From assembly GCA_963781215.1 (NCBI GenBank), contig CAWAFE010000028.1, positions 372,001 to 436,000 on the forward strand: a stretch of 64,000 nt of DNA, written 5' to 3'. The notes beneath the pieces are model-generated. The model was not told the DNA's origin, searched no databases, and saw only the letters and a program-made list of their open reading frames with translations. Source of the DNA: AP-15 sp963781215. GTDB lineage: Bacteria; Pseudomonadota; Alphaproteobacteria; ATCC43930; CGMCC-115725. Numbering within the stretch: position 1 is the stretch's first letter; each line of letters starts with the position of its first letter. Below, piece after piece: positions 23,857-33,982 of the stretch. The translations under genes and the position numbers were made by a program.

Positions 23857-25437
23857 TTACCCCGCCGCAATCCAGTCGACGACCCGTTCGCCGATCATGA
23901 TCACCGTCGCATGGGCGCCGCCCGACCTGGGAATGCGCGGCATCACCGATGCGTCCGCCACCCACAAGCCTTGGATACCCTTGACGCGGCAGTGTTGATC
24001 GACGACCGCCATTGGGTCGGTATCCGGTCCCATCTTGCAGGTTCCGGACACGTGCCTGGCGGTGCCCACGGTTTGGCGTATCCAGAGGTCCAATGCGTCG
24101 TCGTTGGCCAGAATGTCGTTCGCGGGATGGATCCGGTAATCGGCCACCTCTCTATACACGTCGGATTCCAGCAGTCTCGCCGCCAATCGCAGACCGTCGC
24201 GCACCCGTCGAATGTCGTTTGGATGCTGGAGATAACAATAGTTGAAGGACGGCTGGACGGCGGGGTCGGAAGAGGCCAATTTGACGTAACCCGAGCCGTC
24301 CGGCAACCCAAGCGTGCAGTGAATGCGCGCCGCCTGCTCGGGGGGAACGTCGCCGACCAGGTATTTGGTCCGCACACCGCGGACACGCTCCTCTCGTTCG
24401 TCGACGACGGGACTAGTCCGCAGCACCATGTCGTTGACGGCGCTCGACCCTTCGGCGGTGTAATGCAGGGCAAAGTGAATTGCATCGCGATGGTGGCCAG
24501 CGAGGGGGACGCCATCTTTGACCTTGAAGGTCGTCTGCGCGCTCAGGTGGTTCATCAGGTTCTGGCCGACGCCGGGGAGATGATGGACCGTCGGTATCCC
24601 GAATTGCCGCAGGTGGTCCTCGGGGCCGATGCCCGAGAGCATCAGCAGATGAGGCGATCTGATCGCCCCGGCGCTCAGCACCACCCGGTCGGCTTCGACC
24701 TGGAATACCTTCCCGCCGCTTTCGGCTTCGACGCCGACGGCCTTGCCGTCCTTGATCAAGATCTTGCGGGCGAATACCCCACCGCGCACCGTCAGGTTCA
24801 GATAGTGGCGCACCGGATTGAGATGCCCCATCGCCGTGCTCACCCTCACGCCGTCGAGGTTATTCGACGGTGTCACGCCCAGACCGGCAGGGTGCAGGCC
24901 ATTCTTGTCGTTGGTGGTGCCGAACCCCGCCTGCACACAAGCCTCATGAAACGCCTGTTGGATCGCAGGCATGGGACCTGTTTGACGGCGCCTGACGGGA
25001 ATCGGTCCGTCCGAGCCATGGCAATAATTATCCTGAATGTCGAGATCGCGCTCCGATTTGCGAAAATACGGCACGATCTTTTCATACGACCATTCATCGT
25101 TGCCGAGAGCCGCCCAGGAGTCGAAATCCTCGGGGAATCCCCGTTGCATAGCCTGACCGTTGATTGACGACCCGCCGCCGATCACCTTGCCCTGCGCGAC
25201 GTGGATCTCCCCTTGCTCCTCGGTGATGGTGCCTCGGAGGGCCCAGTTGTGTTTTGAGTCCGGGGCTTCGGCAAACCGTGTGTGGCCAAACTTGACGTCG
25301 TCCGGGAGATTGGCTGGGTCGGGGTAATCCGGCCCGGCCTCCAGCACCAGCACGGAAGTTTGCGCGTCTGCCGCCAATCGGCTGGCCAACACCGATCCGG
25401 CGGCTCCCCCGCCGACGATGACTACGTCATATTTCAT
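23857..25437 (-). CDS. GMC-family FAD oxidoreductase (choline-dehydrogenase-like)
   Basis: The 526-residue protein has the FAD motif MKYDVVIVGGGAAGSVLASR, the GMC signature 1 region (GKVIGGGSSINGQAMQRG), signature 2 (GAIRSPHLLMLSGIGPEDHL), and the active-site end TARHVSGTCKMG followed by GLWVADASVMPRIPRSG. These enzymes oxidise primary alcohols to aldehydes with a flavin. ATG 25437 starts exactly at the FAD motif; a 29-codon upstream extension is non-homologous. It is a single gene, convergent with cobA and divergent from the CapA row. Substrate unknown. Confidence 0.92.
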   Translation of the reverse strand: MKYDVVIVGGGAAGSVLASRLAADAQTSVLVLEAGPDYPDPANLPDDVKFGHTRFAEAPDSKHNWALRGTITEEQGEIHVAQGKVIGGGSSINGQAMQRGFPEDFDSWAALGNDEWSYEKIVPYFRKSERDLDIQDNYCHGSDGPIPVRRRQTGPMPAIQQAFHEACVQAGFGTTNDKNGLHPAGLGVTPSNNLDGVRVSTAMGHLNPVRHYLNLTVRGGVFARKILIKDGKAVGVEAESGGKVFQVEADRVVLSAGAIRSPHLLMLSGIGPEDHLRQFGIPTVHHLPGVGQNLMNHLSAQTTFKVKDGVPLAGHHRDAIHFALHYTAEGSSAVNDMVLRTSPVVDEREERVRGVRTKYLVGDVPPEQAARIHCTLGLPDGSGYVKLASSDPAVQPSFNYCYLQHPNDIRRVRDGLRLAARLLESDVYREVADYRIHPANDILANDDALDLWIRQTVGTARHVSGTCKMGPDTDPMAVVDQHCRVKGIQGLWVADASVMPRIPRSGGAHATVIMIGERVVDWIAAG

Positions 25438-25880
25438 TGGCTTTCCTTCACCGACATTCCACGGATTCTCGGGTCCGCGTTGGCTATCGTCTCGCCTTTT
25501 CGCGGCTGTCGCAACGCGCGGCACCCATGACGAATGCTCATGGGTGAGAAAGCCGGGAATTGCCCGCCTCGCGGCGCCGGAAACTTGGCGGTTTGGTTTT
25601 ATTATGACGCCTTTCCGCGTCGAGTTTAGCTCAGCAATCCGACCTGTCAGCCCTTACAGAAAGGGGCATGCGCTGTGCTGTTCCGCCGCCAGCCTGACCC
25701 ATGGCCCAACGCGGTCGAGCGCAGCGGAGTCCGAGAACAGACTGGTGTCGATTGGCTGCAATCGTCCTTTCGTCGGTCGGGCAGCAGCTCCCTCGCGACC
25801 GATGCCGCCAAACGGGCCGAAGATGGCGTCTCTGCCGCCGCGGGATTATGCTCGCGAGCGGCAGTTTCGAGGGGGGGACG
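25438..25880. other. Divergent intergenic region of about 440 bp
   Basis: This separates the GMC oxidoreductase gene (minus) from the CapA-like gene (plus). I see no homologous coding sequence, terminator or palindrome in it. Open frames on both strands exist because of the high GC content but have no recognisable product. It should contain the promoters of both transcription units. Confidence 0.4.
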
Positions 25881-26918
25881 ATGGCGGCCAAGATGATCCT
25901 GACCGGCGACGTGAATTTGATGAACGTCACCGATCCGACGGTGCCGTTCGCGCTCGTCAGGGACGAGTTCCGCGCCGCCGACATGGTGTTCTCGAACCTC
26001 GAATGCCTCCTGTGCCCGGCGCCGCGTGGGCACGCGGCCGAGAACGAGGGCTTCTTCGCCGACCCAGTTGTGGCCGGCGAGGCCCTGCAATCGGCGGGCA
26101 TCCGGGCGGTCGGCATCGCCAACAACGTCAATTATGGCGAGGCCGCGATCGGCGCGTCGATCACGACGCTCGACGCGCTCGGGATCGCTCATGCCGGCGC
26201 CGGCGCCGAGCGGGCATCGGCGCGCGCCCCGGCGATTCTGGAACGGGGCGGCCTGCGCTTCGGCTTTTTGCAGCGCAGCTCGGTCTATTGGCCGACCAAC
26301 CACGAGGCGGGCGAGACCTCGACCGGTATCGCGGTGATCCGCGGCCACACCGCCTATCAGATCCCGATGCATGGCGGCCGGCCGCGGGCCAACCGTCCGG
26401 GCCTGCCGCCGCAGATCGTTACCTGGGCCGACCGGCAATATCTCGACTGGTTCGCCGAGGATGTTGCGGCGCTGCGCGCCCGGGCCGACATCGTCGTCGC
26501 CTCGTGCCATTGGGGTGTGGGCCGCGAAATCCTTCAGTACATGACCGAGATCGGCCATCGGGCGATCGACGCCGGCGCCGACATCGTCATTGGCCATGGG
26601 CCGCATTATTCGCTGCCGATCGAGGTCTATCAGGGCAAGCCGATATTCTACGGGCTCGGCAGTTTCTCGTTTCATACCGGCCATGGCGGGCTGCGGCACG
26701 GCGATTGGCTCGGCATGATGGTGCTTGTGTCGTGCGGCCGTGGCGGGATCGAAGGGGCGGCGTTCCGGTTTGTCCGCCACGACGACCAAAATCGCACCGT
26801 TCTGCGCGCGCTCGCCGACGAGGGCGCCGCCTTCGACCAGATCGCCCAGGAAAGCGCCGGCCTGGGCGCGAGGCTCGCCGCCAACGGTGACCAGGTTGCG
26901 GTCGCGCTGCGGGCTTGA
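25881..26918 (+). CDS. CapA-family (poly-gamma-glutamate synthesis type) metallophosphatase-fold protein
   Basis: The 345-residue protein has PF09587 CapA motifs: ILTGDVNLMNV at the start, FSNLECLLCPAP, VGIANNVNYGEAAI, VVASCHWGVGREI and DIVIGHGPHYSLPIEVYQGK, then FYGLGSFSFH. The fold is that of calcineurin-like metallophosphatases with two metal sites. There is no signal peptide or membrane anchor, unlike capsule-linked CapA proteins, so it is probably a cytoplasmic metabolic enzyme. ATG 25881 is preferred because the domain starts right after it. It is first in a plus-strand row with ferredoxin, ferredoxin reductase and two hydrolases. Confidence 0.82.
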   Translation: MAAKMILTGDVNLMNVTDPTVPFALVRDEFRAADMVFSNLECLLCPAPRGHAAENEGFFADPVVAGEALQSAGIRAVGIANNVNYGEAAIGASITTLDALGIAHAGAGAERASARAPAILERGGLRFGFLQRSSVYWPTNHEAGETSTGIAVIRGHTAYQIPMHGGRPRANRPGLPPQIVTWADRQYLDWFAEDVAALRARADIVVASCHWGVGREILQYMTEIGHRAIDAGADIVIGHGPHYSLPIEVYQGKPIFYGLGSFSFHTGHGGLRHGDWLGMMVLVSCGRGGIEGAAFRFVRHDDQNRTVLRALADEGAAFDQIAQESAGLGARLAANGDQVAVALRA

Positions 26919-26986
26919 CGCCGAATTGAGGGTATCCGATGTAAGCCGATCCGCCGCTCGCCCCGCATCCAACCGATAGGAAGACG

Positions 26987-27310
26987 ATGCCCAAGATCAC
27001 TTATGTCCACGCCGACAACACGCGGGAAGAGATCGATGTCCCGGTCGGCACCAGCGTCATGCGCGGGGCGATCCTCAACGGTATCGACGGTATCGTCGCC
27101 GAATGCGGCGGTGAGATGATGTGCGCCACCTGCCATGTCTATGTCGAAGAGGCGCAATTGCCGCTCACCCCGGCGCAATCGGACGACGAGAAGGCCATGC
27201 TCGAATTCACCGCCAGCGAGCGCAAGCCGAACAGCCGCCTGAGCTGCCAGCTGGTGGTCACCCCGGAAATGGACGGGCTCGTCGTCCACCTGCCGGAGAT
27301 GCAGGTCTGA
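26987..27310 (+). CDS. [2Fe-2S] ferredoxin (adrenodoxin/putidaredoxin type)
   Basis: The 107-residue protein has the cluster ligands in AECGGEMMCATCHVYVEE (Cys-x5-Cys-x2-Cys) and the fourth in SRLSCQLVVTPEMDGL, as in vertebrate-type ferredoxins. It carries single electrons from a flavoprotein reductase to an oxygenase or similar enzyme. Its stop TGA overlaps the ATG of the ferredoxin reductase gene by one base, so the two are made together. ATG 26987 follows AGGAAG. No P450 or Rieske oxygenase is in the window. Confidence 0.95.
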   Translation: MPKITYVHADNTREEIDVPVGTSVMRGAILNGIDGIVAECGGEMMCATCHVYVEEAQLPLTPAQSDDEKAMLEFTASERKPNSRLSCQLVVTPEMDGLVVHLPEMQV

Positions 27311-28544
27311 TGGCCGAGCCGGTCGTCGCCGTCGTCGGCGCCGGCCAGGGCGGTTTTCAGGTCGCCTCCTCGCTGCGCCAGGAGGGCTTTGCCGGCCGGA
27401 TCGTGCTCTTGGGCGACGAGCCCGGTCTGCCCTATCAGCGCCCGCCGCTGTCGAAATCCTACCTCGCCGGCGACAGCGGCCTCGACGAATTGTGGCTGCG
27501 GCCCGAGGCGTTCTACGAAAAGCAGCGGATCGACTACCTGGCCGGCGAAACTGTGGCCGCGCTCGACCGGCGAGGCGGGTGTCTGCGGCTGGGGTCGGGC
27601 CGCGAGCTGGCCTGCGACTGGGTCGTGCTCGCGACCGGCGCGCGCAACCGACCGTTGCCGGTGCCGGGCGCCGATCTCGACGGCGTCATGGGGCTGCGGA
27701 CCTTGGCTGACGCCGATGCGCTGCGGCAGCGACTGGCCGAGGCGCGCGAGGTGGTGGTGGTCGGCGCCGGCTTTATCGGCCTCGAATTTGCCTCCGTCGC
27801 AATCGCCTCCGGTGCGGCGGTCCATATCCTCGAAGTGACGCAGCAGCCGATGGGCCGCGTCGTCTCAGCGCCGGTCTCGCATTTCTTCACGACGGCGCAT
27901 CGGCAATGGGGGGCGACGATCTCGCTCGGCGCCGCGGCGTCGCGGATTCTGGGCGACAACGGCCGCGTCACCGGGGTCGAGACATCCGATGGCCGCCGTC
28001 TTCCCGCCGACCTGGCGATCGTCTGCATCGGGGTCATTCCCAACGCCGAGCTCGCCGGTGCTGCGGGTCTCGCCGTGGCGAACGGCATCGCCGTCGACCA
28101 AAGCCTCGCGACCGAAGACCCGGCGGTCCTGGCGATCGGCGATTGCGCCAACTACCCGACCCGTTTCGCCGAAGGAAGGGTGCGGCTCGAATCGGTGCAG
28201 AACGCGGTCGACCAGGCGCGCTGCGCCGCCGCGCACATCGCCGGCAAGCCGACGCCCTACGACAAGGTGCCGTGGTTCTGGAGCGACCAGGGCGACCTAA
28301 AATTGCAGATCGCGGGCCTCGTCATCGGCCACGACACAGCGGTCGTGCGCGGCGAGCCGGAGAGCCGCAGCTTCTCGGTATTCTGCTTTCGCAATGGCCG
28401 GCTGATCGGCGTCGAATTCGGTCAACTGCCCGGCCGACCACATCGCCGCCCGCCGCATCCTCGCCGCCCCGCCCCGCCTGACGCCGCAGCAGGCCGCCGA
28501 TCCAGGACTACGACTTGAGGGCGCACGCCGCGCGCAAACCATGA
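27310..28544 (+). CDS. FAD-dependent ferredoxin reductase (rhodocoxin/putidaredoxin-reductase type), frameshifted near the C-terminus
   Basis: The protein shows two nucleotide-binding motifs (VVAVVGAGQGGFQVASSLR for FAD and EVVVVGAGFIGLEFASVA for NAD), LPYQRPPLSKSYLAG, LAIGDCANYP and VPWFWSDQGDLKLQIAG. As written it stops at 28518 with a scrambled end. Dropping one T at 28417/28418 restores GVESVNCPADHIAARRILA, and dropping one base near 28504 restores DPDYDLRAHAARKP with a stop at 28542-28544 that overlaps the next start (ATGA). It transfers electrons from NADH to the ferredoxin encoded just upstream. Confidence 0.9.
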
Positions 28545-30152
28545 CCGGCGATATCCTGATCCGCGGCGGTCACGGTCATCGACGGCAGCGGCAAACCCGG
28601 CGAGGTCGGCGATGTCATGGTCCGCGACGGCCGGATCGCGGCGATGGGCCGCTCGCTCTCGGCCGGCTCGGCACGGGTCATCGATGCCGAGGGCCTGGCG
28701 GTCACGCCCGGCTTTATCGACATCAAGACGCATTCGGACTTCACCCTGCCGATCAACCCCAAGGCCGAGAGCAAGGTGCGGCAGGGGGTCACCACCGAGA
28801 TCATCGGTCATTGCGGGTTCTCGGTCGCGCCGGTGCTGCCGGGCAAGCTCGAGCTGATCCGCGATTATCTAAGCGCCAGCGCGCCGTGGCTGCCGTTCCG
28901 CGAGACGGGCTTTCCCGAGTACCTCGACAGTTTTCCACCGGTCGCGGTCAATGCCGGCATGCTGGTCGGTCATCACACCTTGCGGCTCAACGTCATGGGT
29001 ATGGCGGAGCGGCCGCCGACCCCGGCCGAGCTTGGGCAGATGTCGGCACTGCTCGACGGGGGGCTGGCGGCGGGGGCGCTCGGCCTCTCGACTGGCCTTT
29101 TTACGCCGCCCAGCAGCTATGCCGACCGTGCCGAGATCGTGGCGTTGTGCCAGGTCGTGAAGCGCCACAACGCCCTTTACTTCACCCATATCCGCGACGA
29201 ATCGAACAAGGTGATCGAGTCGGTCGAGGAGGCGATCGACATCGCCCGCACCTGCGGCGTGCATGTCGAGATCGTGCATTTGAAATGCTCCGGCCTCGAC
29301 AATTGGGGCAAGGCCGCGCGCATCCTCGAGATGATCGAGGCGGCGCGGGCCGAGGGTTTGGCCGTCGATTGCGACGCCTACCCCTATGCGGCCGGCAGCA
29401 ATCCACTCAAAAACCTGTTGCCGCAATGGGTGCAGGCGGGCGGGCTGGAGGCGATGCTGGCGCGGCTCGCGACAGCGGAGACGCGGGCGCGGGTGCGCGC
29501 CGAATTCGCTCGCGACGGGCTCAACAATTGGGGCCGCATCCCGTCCTGGGAGAATGTGCAGATCTCGATCTCGCCTAACCTGCCGCAGCATGCGGGAGAG
29601 ACCATCGCCGCCCTCGCCGCGGCGCGCGGCTGCGACCCGGTCGACGCACTCTGCGACTATCTGATCGCGGACAAGGGTGCCACACGCGTGCTGATCACCT
29701 CGATCGCCGAAGACGACATCCGCGAGATCGTGCGCTCGCCCACCGCACTCGTCGGCTCGGACGGCAATTGCGTCGCCGATTACGGGATCACCGCGCAGGG
29801 GATGCCGCATCCGCGCTTTTACGGCACCTTCCCGCGGATCCTGGGCCATTACGTGCACGAGGAGCATCTGCTGCCGCTGGAAACCGCGGTGCGCAAGATG
29901 ACGGGTGCTACGGCGGCGGCCTTGCGGCTGCGCGACCGCGGCCTGTTGCAGGAGGGCTGGCGGGCCGACATCGCGATTTTCGACCCGGCCGATTTCACCG
30001 ACCGCGCGACCTACGCCGACCCGCACCGATACCCGACCGGCGTGCGGACGACGGTGCTGGTCAACGGCGTCGTCGTCGTTGAGAACGCCGCCCACACCGG
30101 CGCCCTCCCCGGAACCGTGCTGCGCCGCGCCGCCGACGGGAGGGTCGGCTGA
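28541..30152 (+). CDS. N-acyl-D-amino-acid deacylase / D-aminoacylase-like amidohydrolase, frameshifted near the N-terminus
   Basis: From ATG 28541 the frame reads MTGDILIRGG; removing the extra T at 28570 continues TVIDGSGKPGEVGDVMVRDG into the long frame from 28617. Family motifs are PGFIDIKTHSDFTLPINP, GVTTEIIGHCGFSVAP (bridging Cys), LYFTHIRDES and VEIVHLKCSG (metal His), and VGSDGNCVADYG (Asp). About 537 residues, normal for the family, which removes acyl groups from D-amino acids. The first His of the usual HxH motif is Lys (KTH). Start and stop overlap both neighbours by 4 and 1 bases, showing a coupled operon. Confidence 0.85.
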
Positions 30153-31165
30153 TGCCGGATTACCAGATTTTCGAGGCCGGCGATGTCGTACTGCAATCGG
30201 GGCTGACCTACCGCAATGCGCGGCTCGCCTACAAGACCTACGGCACGCTCGACGCCGCAAAGTCGAATGTCATCGTCCACCCGACCTCCTACGGGGCGCA
30301 GCATTACGACCTCGAATGGGCGATCGCCGCGGGCAAGGCGCTGGATCCGGCCAAGTATTTCATCGTCATCCCGAACATGTTCGGCAATGGCCTCTCCTCC
30401 TCGCCGAGCAACACCCCGCCGCCCTTCGACCGCGCCCGCTACCCGCATTTCACGTTGACCGACAATGTGCGGGTGCAGCAGCGGCTCCTCGAAGAAGTTT
30501 TCGGCATCGAGCGGGTGGCGCTCGTCTACGGCTTTTCGATGGGTGCGCAGCAGGCGTTCCATTGGGGCGCCCTGTTCACCGACCGGATCCGGCGCATCGC
30601 CGCGATCTGCGGCTCGGCCAAGACCTCGCCGCACAATTTCGTCTTTCTCGAAGGGGTCAAGGCGGCATTGACCGCCGACCCGGCGTGGCAGGACGGCTGG
30701 TTTTCGACGCAGCCGACCCGCGGCTTTCAGGCGATGGGCCGGGTCTATGCCGGCTGGGGGTTGAGCCAGGCCTTCTTCCGCGAGGAGGAATGGCGCAAGC
30801 TCGGCTTTTCGTCGCTCGAGGATTTTCTGGTCGGCAGCTGGGAGGCGGGGTTTCGCCGCCGCGACGCCAACGATCTCTTGGCCATGCTGTGGAGCTGGCA
30901 GCACGCCGACATCAGCGCCAACGAGATCTACGGCGGCGACCTCGGCAAGTCGCTGGGGGCGATCGCCGCCGACAGTATGGTCATGCCGTCCGAAACCGAC
31001 CTCTATTTCACGGTCGAGGACAGCCGCCGCGAAGTCGCGCAGATGCCGAAGGCCGAGCTGCGGCCGATCCCGTCGATCTGGGGCCACCGAGCCGGCAACC
31101 CCGCGCAAAACCCGCAAGACGCAAAATTCATCGACGACGCGGTGCGCGAACTCTTGGCGCGGTAA
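30152..31165 (+). CDS. MetX-like alpha/beta hydrolase (homoserine O-acetyltransferase family)
   Basis: The 337-residue protein has the MetX-family architecture with early NARLAYKTYGTLDAAKSN, the nucleophile elbow VYGFSMGAQQAFHW (Ser), MPSETDLYFTVEDS (Asp) and IPSIWGHRAGNP (His). True homoserine acetyltransferases have longer lids and a GGSMGG elbow; the GFSMGA elbow and short length place it among MetX-like hydrolases/acyltransferases of unknown substrate. Its ATG overlaps the deacylase stop by one base (TGATG). It ends the row that begins with the CapA-like gene. Confidence 0.85.
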   Translation: MPDYQIFEAGDVVLQSGLTYRNARLAYKTYGTLDAAKSNVIVHPTSYGAQHYDLEWAIAAGKALDPAKYFIVIPNMFGNGLSSSPSNTPPPFDRARYPHFTLTDNVRVQQRLLEEVFGIERVALVYGFSMGAQQAFHWGALFTDRIRRIAAICGSAKTSPHNFVFLEGVKAALTADPAWQDGWFSTQPTRGFQAMGRVYAGWGLSQAFFREEEWRKLGFSSLEDFLVGSWEAGFRRRDANDLLAMLWSWQHADISANEIYGGDLGKSLGAIAADSMVMPSETDLYFTVEDSRREVAQMPKAELRPIPSIWGHRAGNPAQNPQDAKFIDDAVRELLAR

Positions 31166-31171
31166 GCGGGC

Positions 31172-32951
31172 TTACCCGCCCTCGGCCAGCGCTGCCACTG
31201 TGTCCGGCGGCAGCGGGATGCGCTCGATGTGGCGGCGGTGCCAGAGCGCGTAAAAGAGCAGATTCCAGGCGGCGCGGCCGGCGCGCTTGCCGGCGGCGGC
31301 GGCGAACAGGCCTTTGACCGCCTCGGGCTTGCAAATCTCGCGCACACCCTCCGAGCGCGCGACCAGCGGGCCGATCTCGGCGGCGCGGCGCGCGATCCAG
31401 CGCGCCACCGGCACCGTGAAGCCGCGCTTGCGGGCGAGCGGCTGCGCCTCGGGCAGGCAATCGCCGAGCCAGCGCCGCAACAGCCACTTACCGAGCCCGT
31501 GCCTGATCTTCAGCTCGTCGGGCAGGGCAAAGGCCAATGCCGCCATCGCGGTGTCGAGGTAAGGCGTGCGACCTTCGGCGCCGTGCGCCATCAGGCAGCG
31601 GTCGAGCTTGATCAACAAATCGTTCGGTAACCAGTCGGCGCAGTCGACCGCCTGCGCCACCTGCAGCGGGGTGCGGCCGTGGCCGGTGCTGCGCGCCTCG
31701 GCAGCCGCGATCCCGTCGCGCCAGCCGGCAATCTCGCCGCGCAACACGCCGAGGCCGTCGAGGACGCCGCGGGCGCGCGGCATGCGGCCGCCCGCCCACC
31801 ACGGCCGCATGGCGCTGCGATAGCGCCCGTAGCCGGCGAACAATTCGTCGCCGCCCTCGCCCGACAAGTATGACCTTGAGCCCCCCTTGGCGCGCCACGC
31901 GGGCGAGCGCATAGGTCGGCAGGATCGCGTAGTCGGCGGCCGGATCGTCGACGGCCGAGACGATCTCGGGCAGCGACCGCCAGAACTCGGCCTCGTCGAA
32001 GACGATCTCGACATGCTCGGCGCCGACCGTTTGCGCCGCGGCGCGGGCGGCGGCGCGCTCGTCGGCGACATCGCCATCGGCAAAGCCGATCGTGAACGCC
32101 TTGACCGGCCGCTCGGCGAGGCGCGCCATCATCACCAGCACCGCCGTCGAATCGATCCCGCCCGACAGGAACATGCCGAATGGGACATCGGAGCGCTGGT
32201 GGATGCGCACGCTCTCCATGAACGCGGCGTCGAGCCGGGCCAGCGCCTCGTTCTCGTCGAGCGCCTCGGGGCCGCCCTCGGGCAGCGCGGCGCGGCGGCG
32301 GCGCTCGACCACGCGGCCCTGGCGCACGACCACCGTCTCGCCGGGCAATACCCGGTTGATGCCGGCAAAGACCGTCTCTCGGCCGGTGGTGAACTGCATC
32401 TGCAGCAGTTCGTCGCGCGCCGAGCGCACCAACGCCGGCGCCACCAGCCCAGCGTCGATCAGCGCGCCAGGCTCGGAGGCAAAGGCAAAGGTGGTCGGCG
32501 TCTCGGTGTAATAGAGCGGCTTGATGCCGAACGGGTCGCGCGCCAGGATCAGCCGCCCAGCCCCCGGGTCGTGCAAGGCCAGCGCATACATGCCGCGCAG
32601 ATGGGTGGTGAAATCGAGCCCGTGCCGGCGATAGAGGTGGAGCGGCAGCTCGCAATCCGACTGCGTCGAAAACGCGGCCGGGCGCCCGCAGCGCAGCTCG
32701 TCGCGCAGCTCGATGTAGTTGTAGATCTCGCCATTGCCGATCAGCGCCGCCCCGGCGGGCTCGTACAGCGGCTGGTCGCCGGTCGCCAGGTCGATGATGG
32801 CGAGCCTTGTCTGCACCATCCCGACATCGCCGGAGCGGTAGCGGCCGTCGCCGTCGGGGCCGCGATGGCGCAAGGCCACACCCATGACCTGTAGCGGCAC
32901 CGAGGGAGGTGCGGAGCCGTCGCGCGTCATCATTCCGGCTATGCCGCACAT
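31172..32951 (-). CDS. asnB: Asparagine-synthase-like glutamine amidotransferase, with one frameshift
   Basis: The N-terminal glutaminase domain starts MCGIAGMMTRDGSAPP (catalytic Cys2) with RHRGPDGDG, GNGEIYNYIELR and DPFGIKPLYY; the synthetase domain has the PP-loop FLSGGIDSTAVLVMMARLAE. After GGLKVIL the frame breaks; dropping one base at 31866/31867 restores SGEGGDELFAGYGRYRSA and the rest (EGRTPYLDTAMAALAF, KRGFTVPVARWIARR) to the stop at 31172. Total about 592 residues, normal. Here it ends a glycosyltransferase operon, so it may amidate a sugar or peptide of a surface glycan rather than make free asparagine. It overlaps the upstream glycosyltransferase by 13 bases. Confidence 0.88.
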
Positions 32952-33982
32952 CTGCTCATCACCCGCTCGAAAAAACCGCGATAGCGGGCAACCACCGCCT
33001 GCTCGGTGAACTCACGCTCGTAAGCGAGGCGGCCCGCCCGCACGAGCGTGGCGCGCAATGCCGGGTCGCCGCAAACCCGCTGGATCGCGTGGGCGAGCGC
33101 CGCGGCACCGCCGCCGGGCCGATCGGGGAGCGGCACCAGGACGCCGCTCTCGCCGTCCTCGATTAGCTCGGAAGGGCCGTCGCTCGCCGTCGCCACGACC
33201 GGCAGCCCGGCCGACCAGGCCTCGATCACGACATTGCCGAGCGGTTCGTGCAGGGACGGGCAGACGAGGAGATCCGCGCTCGCCAGCAATGCCGGCACAT
33301 CCTCACGCCAGCCGAGAAAATGTACCCGTTCGGCGAGCCCGAGCCGAGGCGCCAGGGTTTCGAGCCGCGGCCGCAACGGCCCGTCGCCGGCGATCCACAG
33401 TTGCACGTCCGGCGTCATGGCCAGCGCTTCGAACAGCAATTCGAAGCCCTTGTTCGGGTGCAGCCGGCCGAGCGCCAAGGCCAGCGGCATGTGGCGGTTC
33501 TTTGCAGCTGCCGGCGCGGTGCGCAAATCGGGGACAAAATTCGGCAGATAGTCGACCCGCTCGCGCGGCCAACCTTCGGCCACCGCGTAATCGACGATGC
33601 CGCGCGTGTTGCCGATCAAGTAATCGCAATGCCGATAATATTTCAGGTCGTAATACCCTCCGAGGCGGGCAACATGGACGAAATCGCCGCGCGGGCAAAG
33701 CGATGTCGCCCGGCTCATCCAGGTCATGACGATGTCCGGGCGAAAGGCGGCGATCTGGCGCCGGAAGGCTAGTCGGGTCATGACATCGATTCGGCCGCCG
33801 AAAGCGAGCTCGGCGACCGCCACCCCGGCCGCGCGCAGGCGCCGCGAGCGGTCGCGATCGCGGCGGATCAGCACGCGCTGTTCCTCGCCGGCGCGCTCCA
33901 GGGCCACCGCGAGCCTGACAAAAAAGGTTTCCGCCCCGCCATGCCGCGCCCCGGCGATCGCCTGCAGCAGCCGGCGGCTCAT
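32939..33982 (-). CDS. Glycosyltransferase family 4 protein
   Basis: The 347-residue GT-B enzyme has an N-terminal AIAGARHGGAETFFVRLAVA and the family motif in the C-terminal half: LALALGRLHPNKGFELLFEA, LWIAGDGPLRPRLE, VHFLGWREDVPALLASADLL, and PSLHEPLGNVVIEAWSAGLP (E-x7-E retaining motif). It transfers a sugar from a nucleotide donor to a lipid-linked or core-oligosaccharide acceptor. Its start overlaps the preceding glycosyltransferase gene by four bases (ATGA) and its end overlaps asnB by 13. Confidence 0.92.
   Translation of the reverse strand: MSRRLLQAIAGARHGGAETFFVRLAVALERAGEEQRVLIRRDRDRSRRLRAAGVAVAELAFGGRIDVMTRLAFRRQIAAFRPDIVMTWMSRATSLCPRGDFVHVARLGGYYDLKYYRHCDYLIGNTRGIVDYAVAEGWPRERVDYLPNFVPDLRTAPAAAKNRHMPLALALGRLHPNKGFELLFEALAMTPDVQLWIAGDGPLRPRLETLAPRLGLAERVHFLGWREDVPALLASADLLVCPSLHEPLGNVVIEAWSAGLPVVATASDGPSELIEDGESGVLVPLPDRPGGGAAALAHAIQRVCGDPALRATLVRAGRLAYEREFTEQAVVARYRGFFERVMSRCAA

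Noticed and set aside
28869..30260. 463-codon minus-strand frame opposite the deacylase
   Set aside because: A shadow frame produced by GC-rich third positions; no recognisable motifs.
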